Assembly (NCBI RefSeq): GCF_013055795.1
Contig: NZ_JABETO010000001.1
Coordinates: 62,001 to 126,000, forward strand
Origin: Streptomyces sp. I05A-00742
Lineage (GTDB): Bacteria > Actinomycetota > Actinomycetes > Streptomycetales > Streptomycetaceae
DNA: 64,000 nucleotides
Reading direction: 5' to 3'
Shown one piece after another: positions 19,198-28,204 of the stretch. The notes beneath the pieces are model-generated. The model was not told where the DNA came from. It searched no databases and saw nothing but the letters and a program-made list of their open reading frames with translations. Made by a program: the position numbers and the translations under genes. Position 1 is the stretch's first letter, and every line of letters starts with the position of its first letter.

Positions 19198-20487
19198 ATG
19201 AGCAGCGAAACCCCCACCACCAGCCCCGAGTCCCCCGTGCTCCGCGCGGCGGCCCGCGCCCGTACCGCCGCCTCCGCCCTGGCGCCGCTGCCACGCGCGA
19301 AGAAGGACGAGGCGCTGCTCGCCGTCGCCGACGCGCTGGAGGCCCGCACCGGGGACATCGTCGTGGCCAACGCCGAGGACGTCGCCAGGGCCCGGGCCGC
19401 CGGCACCGACGAGGGCATCGTCGACCGGCTGACCCTCACCCCGGAGCGGGTCCGGGCCATCGCGTCGGACGTCCGCGACGTGGCGGGGCTGCCCGACCCG
19501 GTGGGCGAGGTGGTGCGCGGCTCCACGCTGCCCAACGGCATCGACCTGCGCCAGGTCCGGGTGCCGCTCGGCGTCGTCGGGATCATCTACGAGGCCCGGC
19601 CGAACGTGACGGTGGACGCCGCCGCGCTCTGCCTGAAGTCCGGCAACGCGGTCCTGCTGCGCGGCTCCTCCTCGGCGTACGCGTCGAACACCGCGCTGGT
19701 GGGCGTCCTGCGCGACGCCGTGGCCGCCGCGGGGCTGCCCGCGGACGCCGTGCAGCTGGTGCCGGGGGAGAGCCGGGACTCCGTCCGCGAACTGATGCGC
19801 GCCCGCGGCCTGGTGGACGTGCTCATCCCGCGCGGCGGCGCCTCGCTGATCCGCACCGTCGTCGAGGAGTCCACGGTTCCCGTCATCGAGACGGGCACCG
19901 GCAACTGCCATGTGTACGTGGACGCCGACGCCGACCTCGACACGGCCGTCCGGGTGCTCGTCAACTCCAAGGCGCAGCGCCCCAGCGTGTGCAACGCCGC
20001 CGAGACCCTCCTCGTCCACCGGGACATCGCGCCGCGCCTGCTGCCGGCCGCGCTGGACGCCCTGGCGGAGGCCGGGGTGACGGTCCACGGCGACGAGCGG
20101 GTCCTGGCGCTGGCCGGGGGGACGAAGGCGACCGTGGTGCCCGCGACGGAGACGGACTGGGAGACCGAGTACCTCTCCTACGACATCGCGGCCGCGGTGG
20201 TGGACTCGCTGGACGACGCCGTGGGGCACATCCGGCGGTGGTCCTCCGGACACACCGAGGCGATCGTCACCACCTCGCAGCAGGCCGCCCGCCGCTTCAC
20301 GCAGCTGGTGGACTCCACGACGGTCGCGGTCAACGCCTCGACGCGGTTCACCGACGGCAGCCAGTTCGGCTTCGGCGCCGAGATCGGCATCTCGACGCAG
20401 AAGCTGCACGCGCGCGGTCCGATGGGGCTGCCGGAGCTCACCTCGACCAAGTACATCGTCACGGGCGACGGGCACGTGCGGGGCTAG
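19198..20487 (+). CDS. proA: Gamma-glutamyl phosphate reductase
   Basis: The product (429 residues) is an aldehyde-dehydrogenase-fold enzyme that reduces glutamyl 5-phosphate to the semialdehyde with NADPH, the second step of proline synthesis. Visible family segments are [51 protein letters not shown] and [19 protein letters not shown], which contains the catalytic Cys. The length is normal. proB lies upstream with one unknown gene between, so co-transcription is uncertain. Confidence 0.96.
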   Translation: MSSETPTTSPESPVLRAAARARTAASALAPLPRAKKDEALLAVADALEARTGDIVVANAEDVARARAAGTDEGIVDRLTLTPERVRAIASDVRDVAGLPDPVGEVVRGSTLPNGIDLRQVRVPLGVVGIIYEARPNVTVDAAALCLKSGNAVLLRGSSSAYASNTALVGVLRDAVAAAGLPADAVQLVPGESRDSVRELMRARGLVDVLIPRGGASLIRTVVEESTVPVIETGTGNCHVYVDADADLDTAVRVLVNSKAQRPSVCNAAETLLVHRDIAPRLLPAALDALAEAGVTVHGDERVLALAGGTKATVVPATETDWETEYLSYDIAAAVVDSLDDAVGHIRRWSSGHTEAIVTTSQQAARRFTQLVDSTTVAVNASTRFTDGSQFGFGAEIGISTQKLHARGPMGLPELTSTKYIVTGDGHVRG

Positions 20488-20609
20488 CGGCCCGGCCGGA
20501 GGTCCGTTTCGGGGTCCGGCTCGGGGTCCGGCTCCGGGTTTTCCCCGGCGGTACCCCGAATTCCCGTACCGCCCGCGCGGATTGGCCGCTTCGGGTCTAC
20601 GCTGGACGC

Positions 20610-21215
20610 GTGCCGGACGACGTGGGGGGCAGGCCGTTCCCGGACGGCGAGGAGCCCGACAACCGCGGCCACGGAGGCGAGGACGAGTTCGCCGCCGTGG
20701 TCTTCGACGAGGAGTTCGTGCGGGCCGCCGTGGTGCACGAGCCCAGCGCGGCGGAACGGATGCTCGCCGCGCGGACCCGGTCGGGCGGCGGACCCGGCGA
20801 GGACGACGGATACGAGGCGGCCGACGGGTACGACTCCGCCCGCGGGGGCCGGCGCACGAGCGGCCCGGGCGCGTGGCGGACGCTCACGCACGACCTGGAC
20901 CCGGACGACGCCTACGGGCCGTACGGCCGCTACGGCAGCCGGCGCAGGCCCTACCGGGGCCGGCCGCGCTGGTACCGGCCGGTGGCCTGGGTGCTCTGCG
21001 TGCTGCTGGGCGTGGGCGCGGTGGCCCTGGCCTTCGCCGCCGTCTACCGGGGGGCGTCCTCCGGCGACCGCCGGGACCCGGCGCCGCCGACCGCCACGAC
21101 CGGGGTGGACGCCCCGGCCCCGGGGCGGCAGGGGGCCCTGCCGCCCGGCGCCCGGCCCAGCGTCTCGGCGGATTCCCAGGCGCCCGTGGCCTCGGCCGTG
21201 CCCCGCCGTGGCTGA
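20610..21215 (+). CDS. SCO2584-like membrane protein, linked to spore-wall synthesis
   Basis: 201 residues from GTG 20610. The cytoplasmic N-terminal region has the motif EDEFAAVVFDEEFVRAA...EPSAAERM (residues 24-52), then an acidic/Tyr-rich linker, one membrane span (about 128-150) and a Pro/Ala-rich outer tail. It matches the family I remember as SCO2584, reported to interact with the Streptomyces spore-wall synthesizing complex and with the LCP enzyme PdtA. The next gene shares the N-terminal motif, so the two look like ancient paralogues. No catalytic residues are visible. Confidence 0.75.
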   Translation: MPDDVGGRPFPDGEEPDNRGHGGEDEFAAVVFDEEFVRAAVVHEPSAAERMLAARTRSGGGPGEDDGYEAADGYDSARGGRRTSGPGAWRTLTHDLDPDDAYGPYGRYGSRRRPYRGRPRWYRPVAWVLCVLLGVGAVALAFAAVYRGASSGDRRDPAPPTATTGVDAPAPGRQGALPPGARPSVSADSQAPVASAVPRRG

Positions 21216-21376
21216 CCGGGATCGCTCATCACGCAGAGTGATCAAGGCCGGGGTGACCTGCGAGGACACCATGGGCCAGAGCATTGCGCGCTCCGCCGGT
21301 GATCCCATGGGATTCCGCCACAAGTTGTCGTGTACCAGCGCGTTTACGGATGCGCCCGGCGACCTACCCTTGAGGT

Positions 21377-22468
21377 ATGGAAGGGCCTGGAGACCCGCCT
21401 GAGGGGACGCCCGAGGGTGCCCCGGGAGGTGGTGACGAAGAGTACCGGTCGGTCGTCTTCGACGAATCGTTCGTCCGGGCTGCCCGCCTCCAGGAGTACT
21501 CGGCCCGGGAGCGGATGGCCGACCACGCGCCCGCCGTGCGCACCCGGCACGCCTGGACCCGCCTCGGGGCCTCCCGGCAGCTGCTGCTCCTCGTGGTGCT
21601 GATCGCCCTGGCCTTCGGCACGGCCGTCTACATGGGCCTGCGCCACCCCTACAAGGACCCGCGGCCGCCCGCGGCCGAGCCGCTGCAGACCACCGTCGTG
21701 CCGCTCGCCCCGCGCGGCCCGGTGCCGGGCGGGCCCGCCGACCGGCTCTTCGCCCACAGCCCGGCCGCCCGGTTCGGGCAGGGCGTGGACGGCATCAGCC
21801 TGCCCGACGTACGGCGCACCCAGAACTTCTCCGAGGGGCTGGTGATGGCCGCCCTCGCCACCGCCAAGGAGTACACCGTCCGCTCCGCGCTGGACCGTGC
21901 GGTGATCACCGGCGGTGACGACCGGGCCCTCCGCGTGCTGCTCGCCCCCTCGCAGGTGGAGCAGTACGAGCGCAGCCTCGACCGGCCCGTCGCCGACGGA
22001 CAGCACGCGGCCACCGGCTGGCTGGTCCGCTTCGACCCCGCCCAGGTGGCTCTCGACGACGCGCCCGTCCGGGCCGAGGGCGCCTTCTCCCTCACCGAGG
22101 TCTCGCCCGCCGCGCTGGAGGTCTCCGCCGACCACACCTTCGTCTACGCGGTCCGCCCGGCGAAGGCGGCCGAGGCGAAGGCGGGCACGGCGGACACCTC
22201 GCTGTTCACCGTCCGCCGCGTCCTGCGCTTCCGCTTCGACCGCGACGACCTCCAGAACCACCATGTGCAGATACTGCAGAGCACGGTGCAGGCGGGACCG
22301 GAGTCCTGCGGGACCGACGACGCGGCCTACCTGCGGCCGATCCTGGCCGGGCGGTCGGCGGACAACAGCAGGCAGCCCGTCACCGACCCGTTCGCCACGG
22401 GCAGGCCGGTCGCCGGGGTGTGCGGCGTCCTGGCCCCCTCGGCCCAGCCGGCCCCGCCGGGGCGCTGA
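21377..22468 (+). CDS. SCO2583-like membrane protein
   Basis: 363 residues. The N terminus carries DEEYRSVVFDESFVRAA...EYSARERM (about 20-47), nearly the motif of the preceding gene, then one membrane span (about 70-90) and a ~270-residue extracytoplasmic domain with two Cys (near residues 315 and 355) that could form a disulfide. The domain is soluble and enzymatically unassigned. I recognise the family (SCO2583-type) but no defined function. Shared motif and adjacency imply a common cytoplasmic partner. Confidence 0.72.
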   Translation: MEGPGDPPEGTPEGAPGGGDEEYRSVVFDESFVRAARLQEYSARERMADHAPAVRTRHAWTRLGASRQLLLLVVLIALAFGTAVYMGLRHPYKDPRPPAAEPLQTTVVPLAPRGPVPGGPADRLFAHSPAARFGQGVDGISLPDVRRTQNFSEGLVMAALATAKEYTVRSALDRAVITGGDDRALRVLLAPSQVEQYERSLDRPVADGQHAATGWLVRFDPAQVALDDAPVRAEGAFSLTEVSPAALEVSADHTFVYAVRPAKAAEAKAGTADTSLFTVRRVLRFRFDRDDLQNHHVQILQSTVQAGPESCGTDDAAYLRPILAGRSADNSRQPVTDPFATGRPVAGVCGVLAPSAQPAPPGR

Positions 22469-22498
22469 GCCCCGCACGGCGTGCCGGCCGGGCGCGCG

Positions 22499-23623
22499 TC
22501 AGCCCTTGGGGCTCTCGTCCCCCGGGGTGTCCCGCGGCTCGTCCTTGGGCCGCCCGGCGCCGCCCGTCCGCCCGGTGAAGGTGTCCCGCAGCCGGCTGCC
22601 GAGGTCGTTCGCCCCGCCCGCGATGTCCCGCACCAGCCCCATCAGCGGATCCTTGCCGTTCCGCACCGACTCGGCGTAGTGGTTCGCGGACTCCCGGAAG
22701 GAGCCGGACACCGAGGCGTCCTTGTCCTCGGCGCGGCGCGGGTAGTGGCCGTCCATGACCCGCTGGTAGTCCCGGCTCTCCGCCCACCGCTTCAGCTCGG
22801 CGGCGCGCACGGTGGCGAACGGGTGGCTGCGCGGCAGCACGTTCAGGATCTTCAGCACGGAGTCCCGCAGGTCGCCGCCCGCCTCGTACTCCGCGGCCTG
22901 GGCCAGGAAGGCGTCCACGTTCATCTCGTGCAGGTGGTTGCCGCCCGCCAGCTTCATCAGACCGCGCAGCGACGCCTGGAGGTCCTGGCCCACCAGCAGC
23001 CCCGCCCGGTCCGCCGACAGCTCCGACTTGCGGAACCACTCGCGCAGCGCCGTCACGATCGCCGTGATCGCTATGCCGCCGAGCGGGATCCAGGCCACCT
23101 TGACGGCGAAGTTGGTCAGGAACAGCAGTATCGTCCGGTAGACCGCGTGGCCCGACAGCGCGTGGCCCACCTCGTGGCCCACGACCGCCCGCATCTCCTC
23201 CTCGTCCAGCAGCTCGACCAGGCCCGTCGTCACCACGATGACCGGCTCGTCCAGGCCGACGCACATGGCGTTGGGCTGCGGGTCCTGCGTGACGTACATC
23301 GGCGGGACCTTCGGCAGGTCCAGGATGTAACAGGCGTCCAGGAGCATCGTGTGCAGGTGGGGGAACTGCTGCTCGCCCACCCGTACGGAGTCCGAAAGGA
23401 ACAGCAGCCGCAGGCTGCGCTCCGGCAGCAGACCGCTCAGGGCCTTGAAGACGGTGTCGAAACCGCTCAGCTTGCGCAGGGCGACCAGGGCCGAACGGTC
23501 CGCGGGGTGCTCGTACGCCCGGGACGAGATGTCCGGAAACCGCCTCCGGTCGCGGCCCGGCACGCTTCCGTCCCCGCCCCCGGCCGCACGGCCGGAGCCG
23601 TTCGCGGCGTTGCTGTCACTCAT
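22499..23623 (-). CDS. M48 family membrane metalloprotease
   Basis: 374 residues. The zinc motif HEVGH (about 148-152) lies between hydrophobic helices, and the downstream ligand Glu is in ELSADRAGLL, as in M48 peptidases of the HtpX/Ste24 group. The N-terminal ~30 and C-terminal ~70 residues are charged and variable. It probably clears misfolded membrane or envelope proteins. It converges with the SCO2583-like gene, with 30 bases between stops. Confidence 0.88.
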   Translation of the reverse strand: MSDSNAANGSGRAAGGGDGSVPGRDRRRFPDISSRAYEHPADRSALVALRKLSGFDTVFKALSGLLPERSLRLLFLSDSVRVGEQQFPHLHTMLLDACYILDLPKVPPMYVTQDPQPNAMCVGLDEPVIVVTTGLVELLDEEEMRAVVGHEVGHALSGHAVYRTILLFLTNFAVKVAWIPLGGIAITAIVTALREWFRKSELSADRAGLLVGQDLQASLRGLMKLAGGNHLHEMNVDAFLAQAAEYEAGGDLRDSVLKILNVLPRSHPFATVRAAELKRWAESRDYQRVMDGHYPRRAEDKDASVSGSFRESANHYAESVRNGKDPLMGLVRDIAGGANDLGSRLRDTFTGRTGGAGRPKDEPRDTPGDESPKG

Positions 23624-23715
23624 GGCGACCCCCTCAACTGGGCTCGATCGTGGCCCGTCCCCCGGCTGACGGACCCCACCCTAGGCGCTGGCACCGACAT
23701 GGCTACCGTGGAGGC

Positions 23716-23895
23716 ATGTCCGCACTCCAGGGTTTCACCCACCTCGCAGCGTCCCCGGCCGTGGGCCAGGTGCTGGCCGTCTCCGCGAAGGACACGGGCC
23801 CGGGGCCGGTGCTGCGCACGGTTTTCCTCGTCGCCCTGATCGGCGTGCCGCTCACCGCGTGGCTGCTCCTGCGCGGTTACCGCAACAAGGACTGA
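23716..23895 (+). CDS. Small single-span membrane protein (59 aa)
   Basis: The sequence MSALQGFTHLAASPAVGQVL is followed by a polar stretch, one hydrophobic helix (about 34-52) and a basic end RGYRNKD, so the N terminus should face outside or the helix acts as a reverse anchor. GTGGAGG lies close upstream of the ATG. I recognise no family. The positively charged C-terminal end resembles that of the next small gene, which suggests a related pair. Confidence 0.6.
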   Translation: MSALQGFTHLAASPAVGQVLAVSAKDTGPGPVLRTVFLVALIGVPLTAWLLLRGYRNKD

Positions 23896-24016
23896 CCGCC
23901 CGGCCGGGACGCCCGTACGGGCCCTCCCGCGGAGTCGGCGTGAGCCCGGCCACCGTGCCCGCATACGATGTGGCAGAAGTCTCCAGCCGTTCGTCCCCGG
24001 AGAGGTCCTGCCGACG

Positions 24017-24178
24017 ATGTCCCTCACCTCAGCCCACTCGGCCCTGGTCACGTTCGCTTCCGAGAGCGAGCACGTCGACACCCACGAGAGCATCAGCCCC
24101 TACGTCACCGGTGGCGCCGCCCTGCTGATCCTGCTCCTCCTGCTCTACGTCACCACGCGCTTCAACCGCGACCGCTGA
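24017..24178 (+). CDS. Small single-span membrane protein (53 aa)
   Basis: Starts [20 protein letters not shown], has an acidic/His-containing segment ([11 protein letters not shown]), then one helix [16 protein letters not shown] (about 32-47) and ends RFNRDR. It is too short for usual ORF cut-offs. Support comes from the well-formed membrane helix, a purine-rich GGAGAGG upstream, and placement directly before nadD (66 bases). A similar tiny gene before nadD is, as I recall, found in other Streptomyces. Function unknown. Confidence 0.62.
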   Translation: MSLTSAHSALVTFASESEHVDTHESISPYVTGGAALLILLLLLYVTTRFNRDR

Positions 24179-24243
24179 CCCGGCCGCCGGGCGGACCTCC
24201 CCGAAGGGCCGGCGCACCGCCGTGCCCAGTAGGGTCTGCACGC

Positions 24244-24855
24244 ATGGGAGAGCAGAAAGAGCCCGCGAAGCGGCGGCTCGGCGTCATGGGCGGGACGTTC
24301 GATCCTGTCCACCACGGCCACCTGGTCGCCGCGAGTGAGGTCGCCTCGCAGTTCCACCTGGACGAGGTGGTCTTCGTCCCGACCGGTCACCCGTGGCAGA
24401 AGACCCACAAGACGGTGTCGCCGGCCGAGGACCGCTACCTGATGACGGTCATCGCCACGGCGTCCAACCCGCAGTTCTCGGTCAGCCGGATCGACATCGA
24501 CCGCGGGGGGCCGACGTACACCGTCGACACGCTCCGGGACCTGCGCGCCCTCAACGACGACGCGGACCTGTTCTTCATCACCGGCGCCGACGCGCTCGCG
24601 CAGATCCTGACGTGGCACAACACGGACGAGCTGTTCTCGCTCGCCCACTTCATCGGCGTCACCCGCCCCGGTCACATACTGGCCAACCCGGGACTCCCGG
24701 ACGACCGGGTCTCGTTCGTCGAGGTCCCGGCCCTCGCGATCTCCTCCTCCGACTGCCGTGCGCGCGTGGCCGAGGGCGAACCCGTGTGGTACCTGGTGCC
24801 CGACGGTGTCGTGCGCTACATCGCCAAGCGCAAGCTGTACCGTCACGACGGCTGA
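24244..24855 (+). CDS. nadD: Nicotinate-mononucleotide adenylyltransferase
   Basis: 203 residues. The nucleotidyl-transferase motif [12 protein letters not shown] (about 15-26) and the C-terminal ISSSDCR (a form of ISSTxIR) are present. It joins NaMN and ATP to make deamido-NAD. ATG 24244 gives the usual short N-terminal lead. It is followed by the LCP gene, rsfS and a phosphatase, the standard actinobacterial order. Stop codon lies in a 15-bp tandem repeat. Confidence 0.95.
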   Translation: MGEQKEPAKRRLGVMGGTFDPVHHGHLVAASEVASQFHLDEVVFVPTGHPWQKTHKTVSPAEDRYLMTVIATASNPQFSVSRIDIDRGGPTYTVDTLRDLRALNDDADLFFITGADALAQILTWHNTDELFSLAHFIGVTRPGHILANPGLPDDRVSFVEVPALAISSSDCRARVAEGEPVWYLVPDGVVRYIAKRKLYRHDG

Positions 24856-24872
24856 CATCACGACGGCCGGCA
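24843..24872. repeat. 15-bp tandem duplication over the nadD stop
   Basis: TCACGACGGCTGACA (24843-24857) and TCACGACGGCCGGCA (24858-24872) match at 13 of 15 bases; the nadD TGA (24853-24855) is in the first unit. Confidence 0.7.
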
Positions 24873-24912
24873 CACCGGCCGATCCCGGCTCATGGGCCAT
24901 CGAGGGGCACCG

Positions 24913-26637
24913 TTGAACGACCGCCAGGACCCGTACGCGTACGACCCGTACGGGCAGCAGCCGCAGGTGTACGGCTACGACGTCCACGGCAGCCCGGTCT
25001 ACCGGCCGGACGACCCGCAGCGGGTGTACGACGCGTACGGCCGGCCGCTCACCGGGGCCGACGGCGGCCAGCAGGGCGGGTACCCCCAGCAGGAGCCGCA
25101 GCCTCAGGCGTACGGCTACGACCCGTACGCCTCCCAGGAGCCCGGCTTCCAGCAGCAGCCGTACCAGGAGTACCCGCAGCAGCCGTACGACGCGGCGGCG
25201 TACCGCGAACCCGCCGCGGCCGAGCCCCAGGCCCAGGTCGTGGAGCAGCAGGCGCGTCCGCAGGAGTGGATCCCCCGGCAGGCGGACCGCGCCGGCCGCG
25301 AGGAGACCCCGGCGGGCCCGGAGGCCGGGCCGGGCACGGTCCCCGAGCCCCGGCAGGCCCCGGACGACCTGGAGCGGGGCGCGGGCGCCCCGGACTACCG
25401 CACCGAGCAGTTCTCCTTCGTCGAGACGCCGGACGAGGACTCCGAGGACGTCATCGACTGGCTGAAGTTCAGCGAGAGCCGCACCGAGCGCCGCGACGAG
25501 CGCAAGCGCCGGGGCCGCAACCGGTACGTCGCCCTCGCCGTGGCGTTCGTGCTGGTCCTGGGCGGGGTCCTCGGCTACCTCCTCCTGAGCGGGGGCGACG
25601 GCAAGGACGGCGGCGCCGCGGCCGGTACGGGCCAGAAGCGCGACGTCATCGTGGTGCACCTGCGGCAGACGAAGGGCGGCGGCAGTTCGACGGCCCTGCT
25701 CGTCGACAACGCGACGACCAGGAAGGCGACCGCGGTCCTGCTGCCCAACTCCCTCTCCGTGGGCAGGGAGGGCGGCGGGGCCACGACCCTCGGCAAGTCC
25801 GTCCAGGAGGCGGGCACCGGGGGCACCCGCGACGCCCTCAACACCCTGCTCGGCTCGCAGATCAAGGGCAGTTGGCGGCTGGACACCCCCTACCTGGAGA
25901 ACCTGGTCCAACTGGTGGGCGGCATCCCCGTCGACGCCGACACCGACGTCCCCGCCGCCAAGGCCGGTGACAACCCGCTGGTGCGCCGGGGCGGCGGCCA
26001 GACCCTCAACGGCCAGTCGGCCGTGGCCTACGCCACCTACCGGGCGCCCGGCGAGGCCCCCGACAAGCAGCTCGCACGGTTCGGACAGGTCATGCGGGCC
26101 GTCCTGAAGAAGATGTCCACCGACCCGAAGGCGGCCACCACCACTGTCGAGTCGCTCGCCCAGATCCCCGACCCCTCGCTCTCCGTCCAGCAGCTCGGCG
26201 CCTCCCTGGCCCAGCTGGCGGCCCGCGTCAAGGCGGACGCGTACCGCACCACCGTGCTGCCCGTACGGCAGGACGGGACCCTCGGCGGGCAGGAGGCCGA
26301 CGGCGTGGTCAAGGAGGTGCTCGGCGGTGCCGTCAGGAGCGCCGGCGGGGACACCACGCCGCGGGTCAGCGTGAAGAACGCCACAGGGGCCGGCGCGGGC
26401 GCCGGAGCGGCACGGGTCGCCCTGGTCAACGGCGGCTACACCTACCTCGACGCGGGCACGGCGGCCGCGGCGTCCGGTTCGTCCGTGTACTACACGGACG
26501 ACAAGCGGGCGGCGGACGCCAAGGAGGTCGCCAAGACCCTGGGCCTCCCGGCCGGCGCGGTGCGGAAGGGCCGGCCCTCGGACGTCGCGGCGAACGCGGA
26601 CGTCACCGTGGTGCTGGGCAAGGACTACAAGGGCTGA
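24913..26637 (+). CDS. LytR-CpsA-Psr (LCP) family wall-glycopolymer transferase
   Basis: 574 residues from TTG 24913, six bases after GAGGGG; ATG 24892 would add seven. A ~195-residue Tyr/Gln/Pro-rich cytoplasmic region with repeated PYxxxPQQ-like units precedes one membrane span (about 205-227). The LCP domain (about 240-420) keeps LLPNSLSV, the TLNGQSAVAYATYR segment and the PDKQLARFGQVMRAV motif; a LytR_C domain (about 490-573) ends the protein. Streptomyces PdtA (SCO2578), the polydiglycosylphosphate ligase needed for spore integrity, lies in this nadD-rsfS setting, so this is its likely orthologue. It attaches polymers to peptidoglycan outside the membrane. Confidence 0.85.
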   Translation: MNDRQDPYAYDPYGQQPQVYGYDVHGSPVYRPDDPQRVYDAYGRPLTGADGGQQGGYPQQEPQPQAYGYDPYASQEPGFQQQPYQEYPQQPYDAAAYREPAAAEPQAQVVEQQARPQEWIPRQADRAGREETPAGPEAGPGTVPEPRQAPDDLERGAGAPDYRTEQFSFVETPDEDSEDVIDWLKFSESRTERRDERKRRGRNRYVALAVAFVLVLGGVLGYLLLSGGDGKDGGAAAGTGQKRDVIVVHLRQTKGGGSSTALLVDNATTRKATAVLLPNSLSVGREGGGATTLGKSVQEAGTGGTRDALNTLLGSQIKGSWRLDTPYLENLVQLVGGIPVDADTDVPAAKAGDNPLVRRGGGQTLNGQSAVAYATYRAPGEAPDKQLARFGQVMRAVLKKMSTDPKAATTTVESLAQIPDPSLSVQQLGASLAQLAARVKADAYRTTVLPVRQDGTLGGQEADGVVKEVLGGAVRSAGGDTTPRVSVKNATGAGAGAGAARVALVNGGYTYLDAGTAAAASGSSVYYTDDKRAADAKEVAKTLGLPAGAVRKGRPSDVAANADVTVVLGKDYKG

Positions 26638-26731
26638 GGGCCGGGGCGGCCGCGGAGAAAAGCCAGGGAGGGCCGGTAGTGGGTCGTGAGACCCTTGAGG
26701 GCGTACCGACCTTCTACCGAAAGCATGGCCA

Positions 26732-27172
26732 GTGACCGCCACGGACCGCTCCTCGAAGCTCATCCAGGCCGCCGCGCAGGCGGCCGCCGACAAGCTCGCC
26801 CACGACATCGTCGCGTACGACGTCAGCGACGTGCTGTCGATCACCGACGCCTTCCTGCTGGCCTCGGCCCCCAACGACCGCCAGGTCAAGTCGATCGTCG
26901 ACGAGATCGAGGAGCGGCTGCTCAAGGAGCTGGGCGCCAAGCCGGTCCGGCGCGAGGGCGACCGTGACGCGCGCTGGGTGCTCCTCGACTACGTGGACAT
27001 CGTCGTGCACGTCCAGCACAGCGAGGAGCGCGTCTTCTACGCCCTGGAGCGGCTGTGGAAGGACTGCCCGGAGATGGAGCTGCCCGCCGACGCGGTGGCC
27101 ACCCGGGGCAAGGCCGCGGAGCACACCCGCGCCGAGGAGGCCCGCGACGGGCTGGACGGTGAGCTGAGCTGA
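26732..27172 (+). CDS. rsfS: Ribosome silencing factor RsfS
   Basis: 146 residues, DUF143 family. Core segments DVSDVLSITDAFLLASAPNDRQVKSI and LLDYVDIVVHVQHSEERVFYALERLW are conserved. RsfS binds uL14 on the 50S subunit and blocks 30S joining in starvation. The C-terminal ~30 residues form an acidic extension. GTG 26732 is the start; the stop shares bases with the CTG proposed for the next gene (CTGA at 27169-27172). Confidence 0.95.
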   Translation: MTATDRSSKLIQAAAQAAADKLAHDIVAYDVSDVLSITDAFLLASAPNDRQVKSIVDEIEERLLKELGAKPVRREGDRDARWVLLDYVDIVVHVQHSEERVFYALERLWKDCPEMELPADAVATRGKAAEHTRAEEARDGLDGELS

Positions 27173-27825
27173 ACGGCAGCAAGGGAGGCGGCCGGGGCCG
27201 CCGCATCGTCCTGTGGCGGCACGGCCAGACGGCCTGGAACGTGGAACGCCGCTTCCAGGGCACCACGGACATCGAGCTGACCGGCACCGGCGTCGCCCAG
27301 GCGCGCCGGGCGGCCCGGCTGCTGGCCGCGATGAAGCCCGACGCCATCATCGCCTCCGACCTCCGGCGCGCCGCCGACACCGCCGCGGAGCTGGCGGCGC
27401 TCACCGGCCTGGAGGTCACCGGGAACCCCGGGCTGCGCGAGACGTACGCCGGGTCCTGGCAGGGCCTCACCCACGACGAGATCATGGAGCGCCACGGCGA
27501 GCAGTACGCGGCGTGGAAGCGCGGCGAGCCCGTGCGGCGCGGCGGGGGCGAGCTGGAGACCGAGGTCGCCGACCGGGCCGCCCCGGTGGTGCTGTCCCAC
27601 GCCGAGAAGCTGCCCGACGGCGGCACGCTCGTCGTCGTCAGTCACGGCGGCACCATCCGCACCACGATCGGGCGGCTGCTCGGTCTGGAGTCCCACTCCT
27701 GGGAGGCCCTGGGCGGGCTGACCAACTGCTGCTGGTCCGTCCTCGGCGAGGGCGCGCGCGGCTGGCGCCTGCTGGAACACAACGCGGGCACGCTGCCCGA
27801 GCCGGTCCTCGGCGACGACGACTGA
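27169..27825 (+). CDS. Histidine phosphatase family protein, apparent CTG start
   Basis: The catalytic RHG motif (WRHGQTAWN, 27214-27240) lies upstream of the first GTG in frame (27241), so translation must begin earlier. The frame is closed by TGA at 27160-27162, and between it and RHG there is no ATG, GTG or TTG; CTG 27169, overlapping the rsfS stop as CTGA, is the best candidate and gives 218 residues beginning xNGSKGGG. The later motif VVVSHGGTIR supplies the second catalytic His. The substrate is unknown; relatives include phosphoglycerate-mutase-like phosphatases. Confidence 0.88.
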   Translation: MNGSKGGGRGRRIVLWRHGQTAWNVERRFQGTTDIELTGTGVAQARRAARLLAAMKPDAIIASDLRRAADTAAELAALTGLEVTGNPGLRETYAGSWQGLTHDEIMERHGEQYAAWKRGEPVRRGGGELETEVADRAAPVVLSHAEKLPDGGTLVVVSHGGTIRTTIGRLLGLESHSWEALGGLTNCCWSVLGEGARGWRLLEHNAGTLPEPVLGDDD

Positions 27826-27958
27826 ACCGCGGCCGGACCCCGTGCGGGGCCCGTCGGCCCCGCACCGGCCCGATTTCCCATTCGGGCAGGTGGCAGGCTA
27901 AAGTTCTTCTTGTTCGCGGGGAACGCGGGGGAAAACCTCCGGGGAAACCGGGAACAGC

Positions 27959-28031
27959 GGGGCTATAGCTCAGTTGGTAGAGCGCCTGCATGGCATGCAG
28001 GAGGTCAGGAGTTCAATTCTCCTTAGCTCCA
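27959..28031 (+). tRNA. tRNA-Ala (anticodon GGC), copy 1
   Basis: A full cloverleaf folds from 73 bases: acceptor GGGGCTA/TAGCTCC, D stem GCTC/GAGC, anticodon stem CCTGC/GCAGG with loop ATGGCAT (anticodon GGC), T stem AGGAG/CTCCT with loop TTCAATT. Discriminator is A and CCA is not encoded. It reads GCC and GCU, GCC being abundant in this DNA. Copy 2 at 31344-31416 is identical. Confidence 0.97.
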
Positions 28032-28039
28032 CAGAAAGA

Positions 28040-28074
28040 AGATCCCGTCCGGTCGCTTCGACCGGGCGGGATCT
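28040..28074 (+). terminator. Terminator of tRNA-Ala copy 1
   Basis: AGATCCCGTCCGGTCG (28040-28055), loop CTT, CGACCGGGCGGGATCT (28059-28074): a 16-bp stem with one G-U pair, followed by CTGCTTTT. Confidence 0.85.
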
Positions 28075-28204
28075 CTGCTTTTCCCGGCGATGTCTCCCGA
28101 CAGTGTCCTTCCCGGCGGTGTCATTCCGGCAGCGTCGCCGAAGCGGCCGGGGGCGGGCGCCCCAGCCCCGGGAGGGACGGGTGCCCGCCGCGGCCGGCGT
28201 CGGG

